Positions 1 through 4,671 of a stretch of 5,900 nucleotides of DNA are shown here, piece by piece (positions within the stretch are counted from its first letter, which is position 1; the number at the start of each line of letters is the position of its first letter). Both the position numbers and the translations under genes were made by a program. Source of the DNA: Spirochaetales bacterium (GTDB lineage Bacteria > Spirochaetota > Spirochaetia > JABEVK01); NCBI GenBank assembly GCA_013043995.1, contig JABEVL010000193.1, forward strand, positions 1 to 5,900, read 5' to 3'. The notes beneath the pieces were generated by a model. The model was not told the DNA's origin and did not search any database. It worked only from the letters and a program-made list of their open reading frames with translations.

Positions 1-1520
1 CCGAAGATCACCACGATCGCATCGCCGATAAAATTGTTGATGAAACCGCCCCAGGGCTGAACGGCCTCTGCCATCAAACTGAGGTACTCGTTAAGAAAAC
101 CCACGGCTTGCTGGGGCGTCATCGTTTCGACCATGGTGGAGAAGCCCCGGATGTCTGAAAAAAGAACTGTCACCCGGCGAGTTTCTCCGCCCAGAGCGAG
201 CTGTCCCGCCAAGAGCTTTTCGCGTACCGCCGGTGAAACGACGCGTCCAAACACATCGCGCTCGCGCTCGCGTTCTCTGAGTCCCGCCGTCATGGTGTTA
301 AACGCCTGACCCAAAAGACCCACTTCGTCATTTGAGGAAATCATCACCCGCGCCGAAAGGTCTCCGGCTTGGACGCGTTGGGCCTCTCGGCTTAACTCGA
401 TGAGAGGGCGCGTGATGCTTTGTGAAATGAGCAAGGTGGCCAGCACGGCAAAAACTCCGACCACGATAAAGACGAGTCCCGTCAGCAGGGCCAGGTACCA
501 GGGCAGGCTTCGAAAGTCCTGGGCGGTTTTCATCAGTCCGCTGAGAACTTGCATCGCCTGCCGCTCAGGCTGGGACACGAGAATTCCCCAATCGGCGCTG
601 TCGGTCCTGGCGTAACCGACAAGAAAGTCCCCTTGTTTGACAAAGCCCGTCCCTGCAAGGCCAGGCTCGGCGTGAACCGCCTGAAAACCTGCATCGTGAG
701 GCTCTGACCAGGTGGATTCAGCACCCAGGAGAACGTTGTCCGTTTGAACCGACGAGTCGAAAAGGACTTGTCCGCTGGAATTGACGACGCGGATGGCCGC
801 ATTAAGAACACTGGCTTTTTGTTCCAGGGCCCGGGTGAGAGTTTCCAGGCTAAAAAAAGCGCGAATGACCCCGACAGCTTCTCCGCTGGTGGTATTGATC
901 ACCGGAAGGGCCAAGCCGACCACGGGGATCCCGTTGTCACGGAAAACATCCTGGAATCCTTCTTTGAGAGAACTGGCTGATTGCCACCAGGCTTCTGTGC
1001 GGTGATCGATGACTGGAACGGGCCGAGTCAAAACGGCGTTCAGCCCGTTGAGGCCCGTCACAAGAATCTCGACGACCGAGGCATCGGGGCGTTCTGCCTG
1101 CCTAAAAACGTAGGATGAGGCTTGTTCGGACAAATGGGCAGGTAGCGGGACTGTAAAGTGCTTCACCCGGCTTTTCAGCTGGCTTTCTGAAAGCGAGTTC
1201 CAGCCTTTTTTCGCAGCTATCCGGTCTTCAGCTTGAGCCGCTTGGGCTAGGACGTCTTCTTCGCTCCAGTTCCTTAGATCACTCTTCCAGCGAGAAAAGA
1301 TATTTTCAATTTCGGTGGCGGTATCAAAGGCATCGCTCCTGAGGTTTCGCCCGACGACGTCGGTATGAAGGGCCAGGTCCGTTTTTTCGAGTCGATCCGA
1401 GAAGGAGTTGAGCTGGCCAACGATGACGAAGCCCCCAAGCAAGGCCACAAGAACCAGGGGGCCTAAGCTGAGGATCAAAAACAGAAAGGCAATTTTTGCC
1501 CTCAGACTGCCCGACTTCAA
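1..1520 (-). CDS. dCache-HAMP-class III adenylate/guanylate cyclase, membrane bound (3' end outside window)
   Basis: Receptor-type cyclase expected to make cAMP or a related cyclic nucleotide in the cytoplasm in response to a periplasmic signal. 506 residues are visible. An N-terminal membrane helix (about 8-35) is followed by a periplasmic dCache-like region (about 36-335) containing W178-W179 and a VGVIRAFFSLETL strand typical of Cache folds. A second helix (about 341-366) leads to a HAMP domain (about 362-415, with TRP and DEVG motifs), a charged ERERER linker, an FGRVVSP segment, and the start of the cyclase domain. There FSDIRGFS supplies metal Asp456 and GGFINNFIGD supplies Asp500, 44 residues apart as in class III enzymes. 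The position normally holding the adenine-recognising Lys is Asn496. The domain is cut before the second specificity residue and the transition-state Asn/Arg. The TTG start at 1520-1518 overlaps the upstream gene's TGA (TTGA), so translation is probably coupled; no strong Shine-Dalgarno is seen. Family call is firm; substrate is uncertain. Confidence 0.93.
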   Translation of the reverse strand, partial: MKSGSLRAKIAFLFLILSLGPLVLVALLGGFVIVGQLNSFSDRLEKTDLALHTDVVGRNLRSDAFDTATEIENIFSRWKSDLRNWSEEDVLAQAAQAEDRIAAKKGWNSLSESQLKSRVKHFTVPLPAHLSEQASSYVFRQAERPDASVVEILVTGLNGLNAVLTRPVPVIDHRTEAWWQSASSLKEGFQDVFRDNGIPVVGLALPVINTTSGEAVGVIRAFFSLETLTRALEQKASVLNAAIRVVNSSGQVLFDSSVQTDNVLLGAESTWSEPHDAGFQAVHAEPGLAGTGFVKQGDFLVGYARTDSADWGILVSQPERQAMQVLSGLMKTAQDFRSLPWYLALLTGLVFIVVGVFAVLATLLISQSITRPLIELSREAQRVQAGDLSARVMISSNDEVGLLGQAFNTMTAGLRERERERDVFGRVVSPAVREKLLAGQLALGGETRRVTVLFSDIRGFSTMVETMTPQQAVGFLNEYLSLMAEAVQPWGGFINNFIGDAIVVIF

Positions 1521-2437
1521 GAAGGTGTTTCCAGGGTAAAGGAGAGAGTCTGGGCGGCTAAACGGTAGAGCTCGGCGGCTGGTCCAGTTTTCAGGGTGGT
1601 GATTTGAGTTTTCAAGGCCGGAAGAAGCGTCTTGATTTGGGATTTCTTGAAATTTTTCAGCAGGGTCAGGCATGTTTTTTCGACTGCCTCGGCGTCAGTC
1701 TGAAAGTTCTTTTCGGCATTCAGAGCGTCAGAGGATAAAACGCTGTCCTGGGTCAAAAGCTGGGCCACGTTATTGGCGTAAGTGCGGGCTCCCCAACCAT
1801 CTCCGGGATTCTGCGGCACTCCCGTGCCCAGGTAATCGCCGTACTTTGATCCGTGGACGCCTTCAAGAATATTCACAACGTGCTCAAGGTGGGCTTTCAT
1901 CTCGTTCCAGTTCCCGAGTTGGGCGGCTGCCTGGGCCATCCCTGCGTGTTCGCTCGCCAGGTCCGTTTGGCTTTGAAGTCCGGGTGCAGGTGCGCTGGGA
2001 GCTTCGCCGTTCTGGGAAAAAAGTTTGACGCCCAACGGCAGGATCTTTCCTGCAAAGGCGATGGGCCCAGTGGGGCGGCTGCTTCCTTCTGCAGGTTCAA
2101 CCGTCGCCTGAAAACCCGTGTACGCCGAAACAAGGTCGAACCCCGTCGGTGAAGCCCAGCTTAAAGCGATTTTTCCCTCGTCGGACCTGCTTAACACCCC
2201 CAGATTGAGGATTCCTTTGGGGCCTACAAGCCATCCTTGGTAGGTCTGCCCGGATTTCAGGGCTGGAACCCCAGAAACTTGCAAGAAAAAAGCGTCATCG
2301 TGGGCAAACTTATCGGCAAAGGCTGCGGTACCTTGCAGGAGCAAGGCGGGCGAGGAGGAACGCGCATTTTCGGGTGAACAAGAAAATAACAACGCCAAAA
2401 GGAGAATCAAAGCTGGGCCGAACCATGACAAACGCAT
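1517..2437 (-). CDS. Lipoprotein with RskA-like C-terminal (anti-sigma-K type) domain and His-containing helical domain
   Basis: 306-residue exported lipoprotein of unproven function. A hydrophobic signal (about 5-19) ends in LFSC, giving lipidated Cys20; Ser follows Cys, which by the E. coli rule favours the outer membrane. Residues about 35-130 match the extracytoplasmic domain of anti-sigma-K factors: YQGW at 66-69, an LGV strand at 79-81, then VEPAEGSS and PTGP at 113-125. There is no cytoplasmic zinc-finger or anti-sigma part, so it is not an RskA orthologue. The C-terminal half (about 158-300) is helical with H164, H183, H186, E192 and a QNPGDGWG turn at 209-216. I recall similar 'HxEHxxNIxEG ... 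NPGDG' proteins from other bacteria, but not a named function. An in-frame TAG 9 bases upstream fixes the start at or after this ATG. It is first in an operon with the dCache cyclase, so it may be a periplasmic ligand binder or modulator for it (inference). Confidence 0.85.
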   Translation of the reverse strand: MRLSWFGPALILLLALLFSCSPENARSSSPALLLQGTAAFADKFAHDDAFFLQVSGVPALKSGQTYQGWLVGPKGILNLGVLSRSDEGKIALSWASPTGFDLVSAYTGFQATVEPAEGSSRPTGPIAFAGKILPLGVKLFSQNGEAPSAPAPGLQSQTDLASEHAGMAQAAAQLGNWNEMKAHLEHVVNILEGVHGSKYGDYLGTGVPQNPGDGWGARTYANNVAQLLTQDSVLSSDALNAEKNFQTDAEAVEKTCLTLLKNFKKSQIKTLLPALKTQITTLKTGPAAELYRLAAQTLSFTLETPS

Positions 2438-2443
2438 AGAAGG

Positions 2444-2472
2444 ATTCTAAGCCAGCGTCGTCACAACGTCAA
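2444..2472 (-). promoter_or_regulatory. Sigma70-type promoter of the lipoprotein-cyclase operon
   Basis: Reading the minus strand, TTGACG (2472-2467, 5 of 6 to consensus) is followed by a 17-base spacer and TAGAAT (2449-2444, 5 of 6). The -10 box ends 6 bases before the ATG at 2437, so the expected transcription start falls on or next to the A of the ATG. No Shine-Dalgarno precedes the ATG, consistent with a leaderless mRNA. TGACG is repeated with an 8-base period through the -35 box and spacer. The prediction rests on sequence only. Confidence 0.65.
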
Positions 2473-2522
2473 TCTTGCTCGCGTTCTGCGGCGTCGACCC
2501 AGACAGAAAAGTCGAACCTTGT

Positions 2523-2560
2523 CCGGAAGGGGGACCCTGGTCATCAACGGACCCTCCCGG
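2523..2560. repeat. Imperfect GC-rich inverted repeat between the divergent promoters
   Basis: CCGGAAGGG (2523-2531) and CCCTCCCGG (2552-2560) form a 9-base dyad with one mismatch around a 20-base centre. The pair GGACCCT is also repeated directly at 2532-2538 and 2549-2555. It lies just upstream of the TetR-gene promoter and outside both predicted transcripts, so if functional it would act as a DNA site rather than RNA. The tract is very G/C biased, so chance is a real alternative. Confidence 0.25.
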
Positions 2561-2572
2561 GGGAAAGGCTAC

Positions 2573-2602
2573 TTGCCAGGAGGGGGCTTGGGGAGGTATA
2601 TT
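2573..2602 (+). promoter_or_regulatory. Sigma70-type promoter of the TetR-nrdG-lipoprotein operon
   Basis: TTGCCA (2573-2578) and TATATT (2597-2602) are separated by 18 bases, giving an expected transcription start near A2609. The start would fall inside the left arm of the inverted repeat at 2604-2625, the usual position for a repressor that blocks RNA polymerase. GGGAGG at 2591-2596 overlaps the spacer and could instead be read as a ribosome binding site on a longer transcript. Confidence 0.55.
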
Positions 2603-2603
2603 G

Positions 2604-2625
2604 TGACCATTGACGAAAATGGTCA
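2604..2625. promoter_or_regulatory. Perfect inverted repeat, probable operator of the adjacent TetR regulator
   Basis: TGACCATT (2604-2611) and its exact reverse complement AATGGTCA (2618-2625) flank a 6-base centre containing a self-complementary CG (2614-2615), a 22-base site. The size and symmetry suit a TetR-family dimer. It starts two bases after the -10 box and spans the predicted transcription start, so binding would repress the regulator's own operon. Its right end touches the AGGGG ribosome binding site. Confidence 0.7.
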
Positions 2626-2629
2626 GGGG
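2625..2629 (+). promoter_or_regulatory. Ribosome binding site deciding the TetR gene start
   Basis: AGGGG lies 4 bases before the ATG at 2634. With transcription predicted to begin near 2609, this is the only start that has both a 5' leader and a Shine-Dalgarno-like element. The spacing is on the short side. Confidence 0.4.
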
Positions 2630-2633
2630 TTTT

Positions 2634-3221
2634 ATGAGTCGTGAATCGATCAAACGGGCGGCGTTGGAGCTGTTCCGGCGTTATTCTTACCTGAAAACCT
2701 CGGTTGAGGATATCGCCCGTGCGGCGGGAATCGGGAAAGGTTCTGTTTATCTGACTTTCAAAAGCAAGGAAGACATCCTTTTATCACTCTTAGAAGACGA
2801 AGTCCAGGCGCTTTACGACAGGAACGATTCCTTTTTCCTGGACCCTTCCCGGAACGTCGAAGTGAAAATGGAACACTTTGCCCACGACCTTTACGACCTG
2901 CTCTTTCAAATCCGTGACCTCATGTTCGGATCGATTGAAAATGTCTACGGCCGAGAACTTCAAGACGTTTACAACAAGTTCTCCTTTCAAATCGACCGCG
3001 CTGTGGATTACTGGGTAAAAATCCTTGAACTTCACGGCTGGGTGCCCACCGATGAGTTGCATCTTCAGGTCCGCGAGCTTATTCTCTTTCTGGCGGGCCG
3101 TTTTTTGGTCTACGTTGTGTCCCACGACTGGTCGCAGAGGGAGCTGATCAAAGCGCAGATTCCCCTCTGGTCGAACCGCCTGTTCAAGGCTTTCACCTCT
3201 CCCCAGCCTCCCCGCCTTTAG
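2634..3221 (+). CDS. TetR/AcrR-family transcriptional regulator
   Basis: DNA-binding one-component regulator of 195 residues, the normal size for the family. The N-terminal helix-turn-helix (about 2-48) is textbook: RAALELF, TSVEDIARAAGIGKGSVYLTFKSKEDIL, with recognition helix near 33-40. The rest (about 55-190) is the helical ligand and dimer domain, rich in aromatic and acidic residues; its ligand cannot be read from sequence. I chose the ATG at 2634, preceded by AGGGG and lying after the predicted transcription start and operator. An upstream TTG at 2610 is in frame, would add 8 residues, and sits 8 bases after the -10 box, so a leaderless start there is possible. It is first in an operon with the radical SAM activase (TAG of this gene overlaps that gene's AGGAG). 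A perfect inverted repeat upstream suggests autorepression. Confidence 0.93.
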   Translation: MSRESIKRAALELFRRYSYLKTSVEDIARAAGIGKGSVYLTFKSKEDILLSLLEDEVQALYDRNDSFFLDPSRNVEVKMEHFAHDLYDLLFQIRDLMFGSIENVYGRELQDVYNKFSFQIDRAVDYWVKILELHGWVPTDELHLQVRELILFLAGRFLVYVVSHDWSQRELIKAQIPLWSNRLFKAFTSPQPPRL

Positions 3222-3224
3222 GAG
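3220..3224 (+). promoter_or_regulatory. Ribosome binding site of the radical SAM activase gene
   Basis: AGGAG overlaps the TetR stop codon and lies 6 bases before TTG 3231. This supports the unusual TTG start and close translational linkage of the two genes. Confidence 0.7.
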
Positions 3225-3230
3225 CCTGTT

Positions 3231-3920
3231 TTGGATCGCGTCGGACTTTTAAAAACCTCTTTACTGGATTTTCCGGGCAGGGTGGCTGCGGTTATTTTTA
3301 CTCCGGGTTGCAACCTGCGCTGTCCCTGGTGCCACAACCCCAAGCTGGTCCAGGCCCCTTACGATCCGGACCTTTTGCCGATTCAGGAGGTCCTCGAATT
3401 CCTTGAACGCCGGCGTGCCGTTCTGGGGGGAGTGGCCGTCACAGGCGGCGAACCGCTCTACCATCAGGACCTGGCAGATTTTTTGCATTCGATCCGAAAA
3501 ATGGGATATTCCATAAAACTCGACACGAACGGAACTTATCCTAAAAGACTCGAAGAACTTGACCCCGATCTGGTGGACTACGTGGCGATGGATGTCAAAA
3601 ATGCGCCGTCCCGCTACTTTCTTTCTGCGGGAGTTCCTGTTCTGGCCAACGTCCTTCGACAGAGCCTGGACCTTTTGGAAAGCCGCTGGAAAGATTCCTG
3701 CGAACTGCGCCTCACCTGGGTTCCCGGGCTGAATAGTTTTGAGGAATTGACCGAACTTGCCGATTTTATAGGCAAGGAGCTTCCTATGATCGTGACAGGA
3801 TTCCGGCCAGGTCCATGTTTGGACGCCGCTTGGAACTCGGCTCGGGCGGCCACTCCGGCCGAGGTGCAGCGCGTTGTTGAGACCCTGGTTCAGCTGGGTG
3901 TCCGGGCTCGGGTGCGATGA
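3231..3920 (+). CDS. nrdG: NrdG2-type radical SAM glycyl-radical activase (anaerobic ribonucleoside-triphosphate reductase activating protein)
   Basis: Cytoplasmic iron-sulfur enzyme that cleaves S-adenosylmethionine to a 5'-deoxyadenosyl radical and, in this family, installs the glycyl radical on anaerobic class III ribonucleotide reductase. The 229 residues match the family length. The opening GLLKTSLLDFPG and PGCNLRCPWCHNP are hallmarks: cluster ligands Cys27, Cys31 and Cys34 in CxxxCxxC. The SAM-binding GGEP is at 72-75, DTNG at 98-101 and AMDVK at 119-123; the C-terminal part is a normal barrel end. The TTG start is backed by AGGAG six bases upstream and by the fit of the N-terminus to the family. 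The stop overlaps the next gene by ATGA. No nrdD or other glycyl-radical protein is in view, so the true partner could be elsewhere or a different glycyl-radical enzyme. Family call is firm, substrate protein is inferred. Confidence 0.9.
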   Translation: MDRVGLLKTSLLDFPGRVAAVIFTPGCNLRCPWCHNPKLVQAPYDPDLLPIQEVLEFLERRRAVLGGVAVTGGEPLYHQDLADFLHSIRKMGYSIKLDTNGTYPKRLEELDPDLVDYVAMDVKNAPSRYFLSAGVPVLANVLRQSLDLLESRWKDSCELRLTWVPGLNSFEELTELADFIGKELPMIVTGFRPGPCLDAAWNSARAATPAEVQRVVETLVQLGVRARVR

Positions 3921-4597
3921 AAGCCGCTCCACGAGGTTTTCTGCGTTCTGCAGGACTTTTCGCCGTGCTGGGCTTTCTGGTTTCGGCTCTGGCCTCCTGC
4001 GCTACGACGGAGGAGCTGGGCGGAAGGAGCGACTTAAGCTGGCGGGAACGGCTTGTCGCGTCGGCGGAAGCTTTGAAGGGACACCCTTATGATTCGGCCC
4101 TGGAGCTGAAGGGCAGGCACTTCCGCCTGGACTGCGTCGGCTTTTTGTCGGCGGTTTTATGGCGGAACGGCATCAACCTCGACCAGGAAATGGCTCACTT
4201 TCGCGGCGACGCGGTGAACCGTTTGAAAGAGCTGCTCGAGTCCAAACACGCTTTTTTTGAAAAACCCCGTCCCCAGCCCGGAGATTTTGTCTTTTGGGAC
4301 AACACCTGGGACGCCAACGGAGACGGCATCATCGGCGACGACGGCACAACGCACGCCGGGATGGTCGTTTCCGTCGACAGTGACGGGACCGTCACCTACA
4401 TTCATGCCAGTGTCACACGAGGAATCGCGTTGGCCAAGCTGAACCGCGATCACCCCCATCACGGTTTTTCTCCGACGGGAAAACTGTGGAATTCTCCCAT
4501 GTACCTGGGGTCAATGTACGGACGGAAAAACAACCCTCCTCACTGGCTGTCGGGTGACCTTTGTTCGGGAATCGCTGACGCCGAGTCCCTGCTGTAG
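3917..4597 (+). CDS. NlpC/P60- or CHAP-like Cys-His hydrolase lipoprotein
   Basis: Exported lipoprotein of 226 residues, likely cutting a peptide or amide bond in the cell wall. The signal peptide (hydrophobic about 12-27) ends in a canonical LASC lipobox with Cys28. The papain-like core shows RLDCVGF with candidate nucleophile Cys73 at the start of a helix, PGDFVFWDN at 121-129, THAGMVVSV with candidate catalytic His146, and YIHAS with His163 as possible third polar residue. Between strand and His lies DANGDGIIGDDG (132-143), which reads like an EF-hand or dockerin calcium loop. The short 29-72 segment holds no recognisable binding domain. Translation starts at ATG 3917, overlapping the stop of the radical SAM gene by ATGA, so it is coupled. 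Fold assignment is good, but whether it is NlpC/P60, CHAP or an amidase-like relative, and its real substrate, are not settled. Confidence 0.8.
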   Translation: MKAAPRGFLRSAGLFAVLGFLVSALASCATTEELGGRSDLSWRERLVASAEALKGHPYDSALELKGRHFRLDCVGFLSAVLWRNGINLDQEMAHFRGDAVNRLKELLESKHAFFEKPRPQPGDFVFWDNTWDANGDGIIGDDGTTHAGMVVSVDSDGTVTYIHASVTRGIALAKLNRDHPHHGFSPTGKLWNSPMYLGSMYGRKNNPPHWLSGDLCSGIADAESLL

Positions 4598-4598
4598 A

Positions 4599-4625
4599 AA
4601 AAAAGCACTTTTTGTCGGCTTTTTT
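4599..4625 (+). terminator. Weak A/T-rich hairpin after the NlpC-like gene
   Basis: AAAAAAGC (4599-4606) pairs with GCTTTTTT (4618-4625) around an 11-base loop, directly after the stop codon and ending in a T run. Only two G-C pairs stabilise it, so termination may be partial and some read-through into the EAL gene is possible. Confidence 0.4.
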
Positions 4626-4636
4626 CAGGTTCGAGT

Positions 4637-4665
4637 TTTACAAGTTCAGAGAACACCTGTATAAT
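4637..4665 (+). promoter_or_regulatory. Near-consensus sigma70 promoter of the EAL gene
   Basis: TTTACA (4637-4642, 5 of 6) and a perfect TATAAT (4660-4665) with an optimal 17-base spacer. The -10 box ends 6 bases before GTG 4672, so transcription should begin at or next to the start codon. The spacer contains a small dyad, GTTC-AGA-GAAC (4644-4654), which might be an operator but is short enough to be chance. Confidence 0.75.
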
Positions 4666-4671
4666 TTCCGT

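Noticed and set aside
262..282. Repetitive ERERER codons in the cyclase linker as a possible tandem repeat element
   Set aside because: The run is short, in frame and fits the charged helical linker between HAMP and cyclase domains.
533..811. Minus-strand frame overlapping the cyclase gene, possible frameshift remnant
   Set aside because: The cyclase frame is open without interruption from 1520 to the window edge with continuous dCache-HAMP-cyclase sequence, so there is no frameshift.
2447..2653. 68-codon minus-strand frame across the divergent intergenic region
   Set aside because: It runs antisense through the TetR start, the dyad and both promoters, has a low-complexity Pro/Gly/Ser composition and matches no family I know. 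The lipoprotein promoter lies inside it.
3261..3932. 223-codon minus-strand frame antisense to the radical SAM gene
   Set aside because: The plus strand encodes an unmistakable NrdG2 protein; the antisense product shows no domain and is a by-product of GC-rich codon use.
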